From: Paramecium pentaurelia
Lineage: Eukaryota; Ciliophora; Oligohymenophorea; Peniculida; Parameciidae
Direction: 5' to 3'
DNA: 64,000 nucleotides
Assembly (NCBI GenBank): GCA_905183005.1
Contig: CAJJDO010000036.1
Coordinates: 248,001-312,000, forward strand
Shown piece after piece: positions 12,527 to 24,745 of the stretch; the stretch's first letter is position 1, and every line of letters begins with the position of its first letter. A program made the position numbers and the translations under genes. A model generated the notes under the pieces. That model did not search any database. It saw only the letters and a list, made by a program, of their open reading frames with translations, and was not told where the DNA came from.

Positions 12527-13414
12527 TCAAAATTAATTATTTTATTTATCCTAAGGAGACTCTTCAAAATAATTAAAATCAATAAATAAAGCAGCAGACA
12601 ATAACAATGCTTTTTATCTACTTGATGATTAAGGTGGAAATAAAAGTCTAAAATTAGTAGCATCAACATCACATAATGCATTACAAAATCCTGCAGATTC
12701 TTTCCAAAGTTCAGAAATTTTCTAAATCATATTCACATATACTTACTTATCCTTAAGAGTCTATAATATCAAATCTAGCTCTTTAACATGTTTCACAAGG
12801 TAGATTTACTAAAAATGGCCATTAACAACAACTTCCTCTTATTTAATAAACTATTTGATCATTCTCATCTAAAATATCAACACCTTTATCACAACACATA
12901 AATGGATAATAAATGGATCCTATCTTTCCACCATTCTCCAATTAAACTTCCATCACAGGTCTAATCAATTATAATATTATATTCATTTACCTCCCAAAAC
13001 AAAGAAATGTACATTTATATTCCCTACTCATTCTAAATACTGTATTAGTATCTTATCTTTCATTATATTATTTAACTTTTAAATCAAATCCTCTACATGC
13101 TCCAGGAAGACAATTCCTTTGCCAACAACTGCTCTCTTCCTTGCATTTGAAAATGGGAGCCTATTGTTTAAAATCTGGTTTATTTCCCATTGAGTCAGAT
13201 TAATACACAAAATAAGCATTTTTTTTTTCACACAATCCTAATGTTTCTAAATAATCAGGACGTTATTTTATAAAGACACTTGGGCATCTTGATAATGCAT
13301 CCAAGCCAGAATTGAAACCAGCCTAAATGTATTTAATAATATTACATCCATTTACATTGGAGATACATAGTTTTGTTAAGGAAAATAATTAGCTTAAGGG
13401 TAATGATACTACAT
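12527..13414 (-). CDS. phospholipid scramblase family protein
   Basis: Predicted membrane-associated scramblase/tubby-like lipid protein. Introns 13323-13345 (23), 12961-12990 (30) and 12722-12746 (25); 269 residues. Family signatures: a cysteine cluster (ESSCWQRN-like region, ACRGFDLKV), CFGRPVMEVQLENGGKIGSI followed by the PFMCCDKGVD box, CCQWPFLV, CETCQRARFDIID, WKESAGFCNALCDVDATNFR and the C-terminal ALLLSAALFIDFNYFE helix. The 30-nt intron is in phase and would read through, but removing it restores the conserved RPVMEV junction. Convergent with the NEK gene, 57 nt apart. Confidence 0.88.
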
Positions 13415-13809
13415 TATTTTCTAACTTATTAATATAAATTAATAAAATATTCAATTTATTTGGACTAATTCAAAAAAATAAATAAATAAATATTTTAATA
13501 TTTAAATCAAGCTTTGAATGATTTAGAAAAGCTTCACTAATTCCTTGTTTATAAAAAAAAATTAAAATAAAATATTAAAAATGAGAGATAGTTGGTATAT
13601 GCTTATAAGCATATGATGATTTTATTAATCAACTTATAAAAAAATCAAAAAGTTAATTAATAAATTTGAAAAATCACCCAGACATAAATTGAATATAGCA
13701 ATAAACTATGATAAAATATCATTTAAATTAAGAACTTCATAACATTATTAGTAAACAATAACAAATGTAAAAATTTTTTACCAAATAAATTACTTTGTTA
13801 ATTAAAAAA
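13415..13809. other. intergenic, 395 nt, with an 18-bp palindrome
   Basis: 5' side of the scramblase gene and 3' side of the RA-PH gene (both minus). Contains a perfect palindrome at 13597-13614 (atatgcttataagcatat). It may be a regulatory dyad or chance in AT-rich DNA. No open frame of interest. Confidence 0.5.
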
Positions 13810-14971
13810 TCAATTATAAAATTAATCAAAAGAGGGATTGAATTATGAAAATTATTCTTTAAATTAAACTCTAGCTTATAGGATTATTTTAGTTCTTATC
13901 TTTTAGATTTTTAAAAAACCCAAATAAGCTGAAGTAATCTCATCATTTAAATCTTCAAATATTTAATCTAAATCACAATCTTTCTTAATTAATGAATGAT
14001 ATCTTTATGTAAAAATTCTTAAAGGTTCTACTTAAGATTGAGATTCTAGAGGTTTTATTAAACCATAAGTATCTTTTTCAATTTATTTGCGAATTTCTAT
14101 TATAAAATCTTTATTTTTTGTTAAAAGAAATTCCAAGATGTTTACATCACAAATATCAGTAATTTAAGATTTTAGTTATTTTAAATATTCTCCATTAATT
14201 TAAATTTATTGAAGTGAATCTTAAGCGAATTCTTCAATCCGATTAATTTAATTTCTTGTTGCTATTTAAACTCTGATATCCATTTCATAAAGCAAAGATT
14301 TATATGTAGCTTCATTCAGCGACTCCTAAATAGTTCTTATCCAATAATTAAAATCAGTTTCTTTTAGTGCTTAGAAAAAGTATAATTTCCTTTCGTTTTC
14401 AATTTAGAAATCAAATTTGGTATTATTCTACCAAGTATAGAGTCTAACATTATCTAAACAGCTCAATTTAATTTTCTCTAAATAGTCTTAGTATTTTTAC
14501 CTTTTTTGTCATTTTTAAATCCAAAATATGTTTAAGATAAATACACTTATGTTGCTATATAAATACCTAATTTATTCTTTTTCAACAGTTTACCATAGGC
14601 TTTAAAATTATCATCTTTATTAATATAATATATATACCAAAATATTTAGGATACTTTTACCCTTATATCTGTTATTTTTTCTAAAAATCACATATAACAA
14701 ATTTGCTATTATTATTATGTAAAACATCTTCTACTTTTTCATAATTCCATAGTCTTCTTTATACAGAATAATGGATCAAAACAAGATGTAAATTTTATTT
14801 ATCATCATCTCCATGAATGAATTTCAAAATATCACTAATTAACATATTTTATTTGATTTCAATTGTTATTTTACTAGTAAAGCTAGTATCTACATAGATT
14901 GGGACAGAACGATTTTCAGATGTTTGTTTAGGTTTAGACGGAATCAATAAAGTGAATATGCCTTAATTCAT
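13810..14971 (-). CDS. RA-PH tandem domain protein (Grb7/RIAM-type architecture)
   Basis: Likely membrane-recruited adaptor binding a small GTPase and phosphoinositide. Introns 14615-14637 (23, ends AAG) and 14478-14500 (23); 371 residues. Residues ~20-110 look like a Ras-associating ubiquitin fold (PIYVDTSFTSKITIEIKQNM, LHLVLIHYSVQRRLWNYEKV, FVICDFQKK). Straight after comes a PH-like domain beginning AYGKLLKKNKLGIYIATQVY and ending KETDFNYWIRTIQES, whose Trp helix is typical of PH. The last ~130 residues are helical and charged. In animals this order marks Grb7/10/14 and MIG10/RIAM/lamellipodin. Confidence 0.68.
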
Positions 14972-15378
14972 ACAATAATAAATATCTCTAATTTATAATA
15001 ATAGTTAGTTATCAATAATAATTATTGTAAATGCAACTACATCTATTTTTTATACTAAGTATATCAATTATTCTTTTAAGATATCAGATTGTATAATATT
15101 ATTAGTAATATATTTATATTGAACTATTTAGAATTGTATTATGATTAATGCATACATTTATTTTTGAATAATAAATTAATTATTTATAGAATATATGTTT
15201 TAAGTCTTTTACATAATTTTATTGTTTACTTTAAAACTTACGTACAAATTTATTAAAAATATATAAATATATTTATTATTAACGGATACTTTGGAAGCAG
15301 AAATGTTGAACCAAAAAACCATACAAATGATTCCATAAAATTGCAATATGTTAGTTAAAGTTCTATCATTTATTAATA
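14972..15378. other. intergenic, 407 nt
   Basis: Divergent spacer between the RA-PH gene and the Q/N-rich gene, so it should contain both promoters. AT-rich; no clear element, no supported frame. Confidence 0.5.
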
Positions 15379-17681
15379 ATGAAGAAGGTATTAATTTAAA
15401 CAAATATAATAGAAGAATAATCTGAATAGGAAATGGATAAGAAACATAAAGGTAAATTATTGTCAATAATCTTCAGTATTTGAAATCCTAAGAACCAGTA
15501 TGTAATTATAAGAAGTTGAAGATGAAGAAAATGATTATGAATCTGATTATATTCCTGTTCCTTGTTAAGAAGCTTGTCTCTCTTAATAAAGTACACAAAA
15601 ATCTTAGCAATCTCAATATTTAAGATCACCTTTATAAACATTTACTCAGCATTTTTAAAATTAAAATAAAGGATTTGGAGGAAGATTATTTACTCTTACT
15701 GATGAAACAGAATATACAGTTGATGATCGTAAACCTACTCATACAAGAGGACCAAGTAAAATACAAGAAATTTTGTAAGATTTATAAGCAAATGTTGCTG
15801 ATGATATTATGAAAATGGCAAATGATATCATTAAATTTACTGAAAATAGTTCAAATACAAATGGAAGTGCTTAATTTATTCCTAGTGATTAAAAATAAAA
15901 AAGACAGTTAAGTGAATAAAAAATTAATTAGCAACCAAGAGATCCTAAAGCTGATAATCTAAAGGATGGATTCAAATTATTTAATAAATAAAATAGTTAA
16001 AAATAACTTTAATCTTAAAATTATGTTAATAAATAAAGTTAAAAATCTAATAGTGAAAATGAACCTATGAAATATTAATAGTAATTACCTAAAGCAAATA
16101 ATTAGACTAATACATTCAATTATAATTCAAACAATACTAATTATAATTCTAATTATAATACTAATTCATCTATATAAAAAAATTAATAAAAATCATAAAG
16201 AAATTCAGAAGAATATATTAAAAATAACACAAAATAGAATAGTAATTCAAAATCATCCAATCAAATTTAAAATCCAAGAACTAGTTAGTAATAATTTAAT
16301 TAGAATATTTAATAAAATTTAAATTAATAATATTCATCAAATAAAGATGAGTATAATAATTAATAATAAATATATTCCAGTAATCGAAACTCAAATAATA
16401 ATAGTAATAGAGATTCTGTTTTTAGTAAAAAAAGTAAATAACATGAAATAGATGAATTTGATGATAATTTTCATGTAGATTATGATAGTTTCAAAAATAA
16501 TCCAAATTACAATCAAATTAGTTAAAATTTCTATGATATTGTTTAGAAATAGTTCAACTTTTCTCAAAATTCTGATGATGAATATTAAGATTAATAATCT
16601 ATTGAAAATTAAACGCCTAATTTAAATATTAGTAAGAAACTAGAAAAAGATAATTTAAGTATTAATAATAGTGGAACCATTAATTAATAGAGTGATAAAA
16701 AATCATATCAAGAATTTTGTGAACCTTGTTAAAAAACATAGGAGAGTGAAAAAAAGTAAAGTAATTCAGTTTAGAAAAAAAAAGTTAAAAGAAGAAAAAG
16801 ATCTAGAATACCAAAAAATCTGAAATATTTTTTAGATATCATAGAGGAACAATCAAATGATTATTATACTCCAGATAAATCTTTATTAGAATCAAGTGAA
16901 TGCCTTGATACAATATAATCTGTACCTAATTTTGGAGAGAGTGAACATCAAAATATGAATTATAGATCTGATCGAAAAAACTTTACAATTAGTGAAGGTA
17001 ATAAAATATAAATGAGAACTCCAAACACTCAAGGTATCAAGGAAGAATTATAATCATCAGATTCATATGATCGTCCAAATAGCACTTTAATAAATTAAAC
17101 TTTAGTGAATTTTGAGGATATTGATTAAATCTTGAATTAAGTGTAAGGATATAAGACTTTTCGATAAAAAAATTAAGAAGAAGAAGCAATTCTTGCCTCT
17201 TGGAATAGAGTATGCAATGAAATAATAAGAAAAAATTTACTTCCAGTTACTTTGAATCTAGAGAGAGTATTTTATATTAATATATTTTTAGATTTAAAAT
17301 TAATTGGAAATTTAACAATAAAATTAGTATTGTTAAAAAAGATATCAACTTTTTAATGTTTTAAATAGAAATTATTTAAATCATACTCAAAAGACAGAAT
17401 AAAATTCTTTTGTAGAAAATTCTTGTTTCATTGGAAGTGATTAATAACAGTTGGATAAAATAGAAGCAGAAATTCAAGTAGATGATAATGATGATACAGC
17501 AATTGGATTACTAAATAAATAATTCAGTCCCAATTTTAGTGATGTTTGCAAAAGAATTTAATTCACTTCTGCTCCAGAAGAACCTAAAATACTTTAAGGA
17601 AAGGGACTGAATAATAAAGATATGCCAAATGTCTAAATGTACAATAATAATTATGAATAATAATTGAATTATTAATTTTGA
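15379..17681 (+). CDS. large Q/N-rich (prion-like) protein
   Basis: Introns 15452-15476 (25, ends CAG) and 17267-17291 (25); 750 residues from ATG 15379, or 732 from the in-frame ATG 15433, which cannot be excluded. An acidic, ordered-looking N-terminus (QEVEDEENDYESDYIPVPCQ) is followed by ~250 residues dominated by N, Q and S. A basic cluster (KKKVKRRKRSRIPKN) fits a nuclear signal. A second helical region near the C-terminus includes EAILASWNRVCNEIIRKN. No enzyme domain. It may be a scaffold of RNP or cortical assemblies; that is inference from composition only. Confidence 0.75.
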
Positions 17682-17838
17682 GTAATTAACTTAAATATAT
17701 ATATATTCTTAGAATTGGATATCAATAAAATAAGATGGAAATATTAATTACAAATTCCTTATAAAGATATAATAATAGTATAGATTTGTAATGATGTCTT
17801 ATGATATTTATTATAATATTTCATATTTTATCAACCAA

Positions 17839-18050
17839 TCAATCGAAAGTAGTTTCTCCATTAGCTGACTAATTGCATTAATAAAGATAATTACTTTCAA
17901 TCTTAATGCATTGAAATAATATCTAGCTGCTGCATAGACTCCAATCAATGTATTTAATCCAACGTACTTCATTCTTACTCCAAATGAATGACTGTAATTG
18001 TGGTTGTTTTGGATCAAGAAATATGCTTAAGTATAGATCTACTTTCTCAT
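17839..18050 (-). CDS. small single-TM hypothetical protein (61 aa)
   Basis: Two exons around a 26-nt intron at 17869-17894; the spliced frame ends SANGETTFD. A basic N-terminus leads to one hydrophobic stretch (VGLNTLIGVYAAARYYF). Size and layout resemble accessory subunits of mitochondrial membrane complexes, but no family is recognised. Without the intron the frame would run on as an AT-rich open stretch, so the spliced form is preferred. Confidence 0.55.
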
Positions 18051-18136
18051 TGAATATAAATTAATTAAATTATTAAAAATATTTAGATGATAAAAATATT
18101 ATGATTTCTAAGTCTTTATATTAAATTAAATGATTT

Positions 18137-20102
18137 TCATTGTTATTCATTAATGATTGGGTTGTCATTCTTATTTTCATTAATCTATTCTTATTCATTC
18201 TATTAATCATTAATTTAAAACTTAAAGGAAATAAAAGGTTTTTTAGGTGACTATAATTAATGTTTAAAAGAATTATCAGCATTCTAAGTTTCTTGAATCA
18301 TCAATTCTATTAACTTTTGATTGATTTTTAAAGAGCAATCACTCTAAAATTCTGCTGGAATATCATCTTTAACTAAAGCATAAGCCTATTTAATTAAAAT
18401 ATATATTACATTCATAAGCATATATGAAATTTAATCTTGTTCTTTGATATCTAAATTATTTTATCTTTTTAATCTACTTTTTATTTTTGAATCATGTATC
18501 AATAAACGAGAAGGAACTCTACTATTGCTTTGGACAGATATCTATGGTTTTGGTGTAAAATTAAATAAGATCATTTATTATTCATTGAATAGTAATTTCT
18601 TAATTTTACTTATTTCTTGAATTCTATATAAAATACTATGTAGATCTAAATCTTAATTCATTCTATTAATAGCTTTTTCTAGAAGTATTGCATTTCTATC
18701 TTTAAACATGAAACCGCATGTAAGTTTGTTTAGAAATAATTTGAATGAAAATCTGATAGGATTAGATTCATATAATATTTTATCGATAGCACTTTTGATA
18801 TTAGTTGTACTAGGAGACAAGAATGTATCATTTTTAATATCTAAAATAGCATCTGGTTCTGGAGAATTCAATTAATCTTCAATATATTTAGATCTAACAG
18901 TATCTTATGGCATACTCCCTGTCATTTAAGGAGGAGAAGGTTATTCAACTCTTTTTAATTTGATTTCTTTAAAATCATACAATTTATTAGACAATTCAAT
19001 TAACACTAAATGATAAGAAATACTCTACTTAATTATCTATTGCAAAACACTATGAATATTCCAAATAACAATCTCATTATTTATACTACACCTCCAAGAT
19101 AAGACAACAATTCACCTAATTTTTAAAACTTTCTAGATATTATTTAAGTGAATTAACTTCTTCTTAAATAAATTATTGCATATTAATCATCCGTATCTCT
19201 TCCTAATTCTGTCAAATCACGAAAATCCTCATTTTTTCTCACAATCACTGCTGTTTCTGTTTAGTCCCTTAATTATACATATAATTTGTACTAATAAGGT
19301 AAAAGACTATTATCATTAATAATTTTAGATTCTCTAAAATAAATATTAGCTTATCTAGAGAGTTTTTTTGGAACAAAAGTAAAATACATATCACTATCAA
19401 GAAATTAAGTTAAATAATTATCAGGTTTGTTTTAATTAATTATTGTATTGGTCTAGTATAATTATAATTTAAATTATCCTTCTTTAGTTAAATATTTTTA
19501 TTTGACTTCTTCATTTGCACAAATTGGGTTCCAAGTTTAATTTTGTATATTTGAATTTTAACATTCCTTAACAACAAGTTTAATAAATTAGAATTGATCA
19601 CTTGAATAAGTTCCTTTCAGTAGGATTTTGAAATCATCTCTAAGATAATTTTAATTTTTACTTTGGGCATAACCAATATTTTAATCCTAAAGTATTGAAT
19701 TATTCTGTAAAATTAATTCCGTGTTTTGAAAATACTTTATCAAATTAATCAAATCTACACTCTTAAAGTTAAATATATTTTATTGTCTTTTTTAATACTC
19801 CATTAGTATCTCTATCATATTATCTTAATTAAGTAAATCAGTTACCTTTACTCAATTGAAATATTAAAGAAAGGATTCAAAGAATAATTTGTTTATTCTA
19901 TGGAGACAGCTAACATATAATTATCTGAATTAAGTTCAAGCATTTAAGGATCATTTGAAATTAAGGTTTCATCATCTGTAAATACTTAAGTTTTAGCAAA
20001 AAAATCCAATATATTAGAAAAGAAGAATAAAATAACTACAACAATAATAACCAAAGATGAAATTCCACCGAATTCTGTTGTGTACTAAGCTTCCTGATTC
20101 AT
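18137..20102 (-). CDS. ciliate-type two-TM transmembrane protein
   Basis: Five exons; introns 19824-19845 (22), 19640-19661 (22), 19006-19028 (23) and 18386-18409 (24); 624 residues. An N-terminal helix (SSLVIIVVVILFFFSNI) is followed by ~260 residues of predicted non-cytosolic domain (FDQFDKVFSKHGIN, TWNPICANEE). A second hydrophobic segment around LLSYLGGVVQIMRLLFGIF then leads to a cytosolic tail rich in S, P and K. This layout, with a GG motif entering the last TM, is common among large ciliate families annotated only as transmembrane proteins. Function unknown; sensor or surface roles are possible. Confidence 0.75.
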
Positions 20103-20368
20103 ATTTAATGTAATGTTTTATCCAAATATATCAATTTTATGCAAACCTAGGCTTCATAATTTTCATACTTCTTCGTAATATACGCAACATATTAAATTAA
20201 TTTATATCACTATGCAAAACTACCAATCATTAATAAGACATTTAATTCTAACTTTTTTTTTATTTAATACTAGAAAAGCGACAGTTTTTCTATTCATTCA
20301 ATCAACCAGGTAAAAAATTAACTATATAACATTTAGAATTAAATACAAACTTTTTATTATCTATAAGT

Positions 20369-22374
20369 ATGATTAAACTTATAATTTTTGCTTTCTTGAT
20401 GCATTAATGTTTGACTGTAGATATTGATCCAAATACATTCAGTAATTATTTGGATGTTAGAATGAATCACTTACATGTAGAGTGGTTATTAAATCTAGAT
20501 AAAAAAATTGTTAATGGCACAGCACAAATTTCATTCAAGTTTCTTAAACATACCAATTATGTATGATATTACTATTGAATCTAGATTGATTTAGATGTAT
20601 ATCAATTGGATATCTTAAATGTATATTTAGTCAATGGAAATTCTCTCAAACATGAAATCCAAGTCGTCAAAGAATAATCTTTAATTCAAGGTGATAGATT
20701 GCATATCATATTGGATAGAGATTACAACCCTTTAGAAAACATAATAATAAGAATTAAATATGCATATGATGAAAGAGCTAGAGCTGTTGGTTTCCTTACT
20801 AAAGAATAAACTTACAGCAAGAAAGTACCATACATGTTTACTCAATGTGAAAGTAACAATTGCCGTTCAATCATTCCTTTATAAGATACTCCAAGTGTCA
20901 AATTTACTTATACATCAACAGTGATTAGCACTAATCCTTTAATTAAAGCATTTATGACAGGAGAATAAATTGCATCATTGCCTTTAATTGGACAATACGG
21001 ATTAGAATCCACATTTTATTCATATTCATTTTAATTAAACATTCCTATCCCAGCATATTTGATAGGTATAGTAGCAGGAGAAATTGAATAAAAACATATT
21101 GGAGCTAATTGTTATGTAATTTCTGAACCCTTTTATTTGGATGACTATGCAAAAGAATTAGATGAATTACCATTTTTTATTGAAAAAATGACTGAATACA
21201 TAGGTCCTTATATTTGGGGAGATTATAAAATAGTAATATTACCTTAATCATTTCCATTTGGTGGAATGGAACATCCGTTATTAACTTTTGCAAGTCCTGT
21301 CATTATTGTAGGAGATAAAAGTGGAGTTGGAACTGCTGTTCATGAAATAGCTCATTCTTGGATGGGAAATACAGTCACAGGAAATAATTGGTCTAATATG
21401 TGGATTATGGAAGGATTTTGTGTCTTTTTAGAAAGGAAAACATATAAATATGTGAGACCTTAAGATTATGACATAATTGAAGCCATAAATGGAAACTTTA
21501 ATTTAATATCAGCTATTTAAGGTTTCACTGATCCAGATCAAAAATCTTATTAAACATTACATCCTATCACTAGTTGGAAGAACCCTGATGATTCGACTTC
21601 TTCGGTACCTTATGAAAGAGGATATCAATTATTATATTACTTAGAATAATTAATTGGTGAAGAAAACTTCAAATTTATGTTAAGATAATATTTAGAACAT
21701 TTTAAATTTTAGAGTATTGACGAAGATGATTTCTATAAATTTTTATTAGATTGGGTTAGATCAAATGTAAAAGTTAATACATAAAAAATAATTGATGATA
21801 TTATTGCTATTTACAAACCCTGGGTATATTAAGAAGGTAATTATTTTTATTAATGATTTAGGATTGCCTCCCAAACCTATTGATTTCAAAACTCCAAAGT
21901 ATGATGAAGCAGTAGCTCTGGCAAATAAGTGGATTACTCAAGGTTAACCATAAAATGCAGATGACTACATTAATTACATGCCAAATCAAAAAATGATCTT
22001 CATGCAATAATTTCTAGATAATTATTCAAAATTAACTCATCAAAGATTAAAAGAATTAGATGATTATTATAAATTATCAGGAACAAAATCAGGTCCTAAA
22101 ATAGCCTTTAAATGGTATAAGACTGTTATTCTTTGTAAATATGATACTGGGCTTGAAGCTGTTCATGCATTTTTATAAAGTTTGGGAGTGAGATCCTATG
22201 TTGTTGGTACATATGAAGTATTAATTCCAAATTATCCGTAAATAATAAATTTATTATAGAAATTAAGCCGAAGCCTGGTTTGCATAAGATAAATGGTTAT
22301 ATCATCCATTGGTTGCAAATAGAGTTGAGGATATGCTCAAAAAAAAAATAAAAAGAGCTTAGATCACATAATGA
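20369..22374 (+). CDS. M1-family zinc aminopeptidase (LTA4H/aminopeptidase B type), secreted
   Basis: Removes N-terminal residues from peptides. Introns 20561-20584 (24), 21837-21861 (25) and 22238-22259 (22); 644 residues. A clear signal peptide (MIKLIIFAFLMHQCLTV) suggests a lysosomal, food-vacuole or secreted enzyme. Catalytic site: HEIAHSWMGN (HEXXH) with the downstream MEGFCVFLERK glutamate; a PYERGYQLLYYLEQLIGEEN helix follows, and the C-terminal helical repeat domain is of LTA4H type. The substrate motif is GGMEHP instead of the usual GGMEN, so the Asn is His. Length fits LTA4H-like enzymes plus signal peptide. Confidence 0.9.
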
Positions 22375-22653
22375 CAAATATATCAACACAATAAATATCC
22401 TATTTAAATTTATTTCATTATGTTTAATTCAAATATTACTTAAAATATTGGATAGACATCATCATTTAATCTATTTTTAAGATAAAAACTAAAATATATT
22501 GATTTGAAATAATATTCTTAAAATTATCCATAAAATAGAAAAGCTGATATAAAATGATATAAATATTGAGATTGATTAACAATTACAATTATTAATATGC
22601 TATTTAATTAGTATTTTTAAACAAAGAATTCAATTTAATGTATATATATAAAT

Positions 22654-23032
22654 TCAACTCTGTTGTCTTTGAGGATGGCAAAAGAAACATTAAACATTTT
22701 CATTTATACCATCATCAAAATCTACTCCTGGAAATTGTCGTTTTTTCTCTAACATATCAGTTTTCATTAACTCAAAAAATTGATCAAATGTTAATGTTTC
22801 TCTATCCCCAATCTTATTATTTAACTATGGTGCATCATATGAGTCTCTGTAAAGTTTTCGAAGTGTTCCTGTCTATATTAAGCCATCCTAACATTTTGAA
22901 TTTTTTGATAAATACTTTTGGATCCAAAGAATCAAAAACATTTTTTATTCCTTCAACTTCTTTTATAGATAAACCTGAATTGTGTTAATAATGTTGAGCG
23001 TTAAATTCATTTTAAGATGTGCTGTTACCCAT
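22654..23032 (-). CDS. small N-myristoylatable EF-hand-like protein
   Basis: Two exons, 28-nt intron at 22888-22915; 116 residues. It starts MGNSTSQ, a good N-myristoylation signal. The spliced centre VFDSLDPKDGLIQTGTLRKL resembles a degenerate EF-hand loop and helix, followed by GDRETLTFDQFFELMKT, which looks like the exiting half of a second hand. Ca2+ binding is doubtful because the acidic loop positions are incomplete. The tail includes CFFCHPQRQ. Probably a membrane-tethered regulatory protein; partner unknown. Confidence 0.65.
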
Positions 23033-23681
23033 TCAAATTATTAATATTAAAAATAATATAAACTAATTTATTGCATTTTTAAAGTTTGAAACATTTGAAT
23101 CAATATTTTATGATTATCTTGTATATCTTATTATCTTATCTATTTTAATATATTATTCATTTCTTATCACTTCAATGTTATTTAGCTACTTTTCTTTTCA
23201 TTAACAAAAAAGAGCAGAATTTTTTTATTCTAAAATTTTTTTTATATTTTATCCATTTATTGTGCATTTTTTATAAATTTTCTAATGTAATTGTTAATTA
23301 TATTTCATTTTTACTAATATATAAATATTATACAATAGATTTTAAATAAAGTAAAAATAAGAAATTTGTTTACTTAACATGATTAAATAGATCTAGTAAA
23401 TAAATTTATTTTATTCTTATATTAAATATAGTAAATCAATAAATATAACTGATAATTATAATAAAAATTACTTTATTGCACAGTTATATAATTAAAAATA
23501 ATAAAATTCTTTAGGGAAAAGAAAATTAATTTATTAAACAATATTTTTTCTATATTAATTAATATAAAAATTATCTTCTCAAATAATAACATTTAAATTT
23601 ATATATTATTAAAATATATTAGATACATATTTGAACCAAATTAAATAAATATAATTATCTTTTTATCAAAGTTTTTAAAAT
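23033..23681. other. intergenic, 649 nt
   Basis: Extremely AT-rich spacer between two minus-strand genes. No supported frame, repeat array or RNA gene seen. Confidence 0.55.
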
Positions 23682-24521
23682 TCAATAGGATGTTGAATTA
23701 AAAAATATTTCAGGATCACAATCCTAATCTGCTGAGCTAGTTTCAGCAGAATATTATTCAGATTATATATTAATTTACATGATATTTCTAATACTTTCAA
23801 TCATTTAATAAAGCATAAATCTGTATTTTTATATCGAAAATAAGAATAATTTTTTCAGTTATTCTAAAAAATTCACAGTTACTTAAAAAAATTGAATTGA
23901 TACTATATTTTTCTTAATCAATAAAATAAAGAAGTTTTAAACCAATTATGGAACTTCAGATAATTATCCAGTTATAGACTTAGAAATCAAATAATCCCCA
24001 ATTTCTTAATTTGAAATATTATTTTCAAATTATTCCATTATAATGTGCAATTCTTCATAAAAGTTTTAATTGAATAAAAATTTAATATTCTTTAACATAG
24101 CAGTCCATTATTGATTTTTGAGAGTTAATTTTTTATAATCTAATTTGAGGTGAGTATTATTCCTAAAAAAATATACAACATTCCTTTTAGAACAATTCCA
24201 TTCAAATAAATATTTAGCTGCAATTTCTATTTTATCAAATAATTCTTTTTAATCCAATAAGTTTTGAATTTTTTACTCTTTTTCAATTGAATTTACTTAA
24301 TTCTTATTTAAATCCTTATTTAAAACTGCTTGGTGTAAACAAACATGTCTTCCATATTTGACCAAAAAGGAAATTAATTGAACTTCTTCTTTTTTAATAG
24401 ACCAAATATCTGGAGGATCTAAATTAATTCTCAACAATCCAATAGGTTTTCCAACATTCTTGTTGATTTTTTTGTGAATTATAGATTATTTTAATTGTTA
24501 ATCCTAATGCTTGTTTTTCAT
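23682..24521 (-). CDS. hypothetical helical protein (279 aa)
   Basis: Single-exon frame of 280 codons from ATG 24521. Basic N-terminus, then WSIKKEEVQLISFLVKYGRH and several predicted helices, ending in an acidic, Ser-rich tail (SAETSSADQDCDPEIFF). The same frame stays coding-like upstream of the ATG until a TGA near 24650, so a further 5' exon may be missing. No family recognised. Divergent from the coiled-coil gene, 224 nt apart. Confidence 0.6.
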
Positions 24522-24745
24522 TGTTGATGATATAAATTATGCTTTAATTTGAGGAGATGGCTATATTTTCTTTTCTAATTCTATTATTATTTTTCTATTA
24601 TTTTTATTATAATTGCTAGATGCATTAAAAAATATAGATCATATATTTAAATTATTGATATTAAATATATGATTAATTTTTTTGACCTCATTGTTTGATG
24701 AGTAATTTTATTTTAGTAAAAAAGTATTAAATTTTATTTTTTGTT

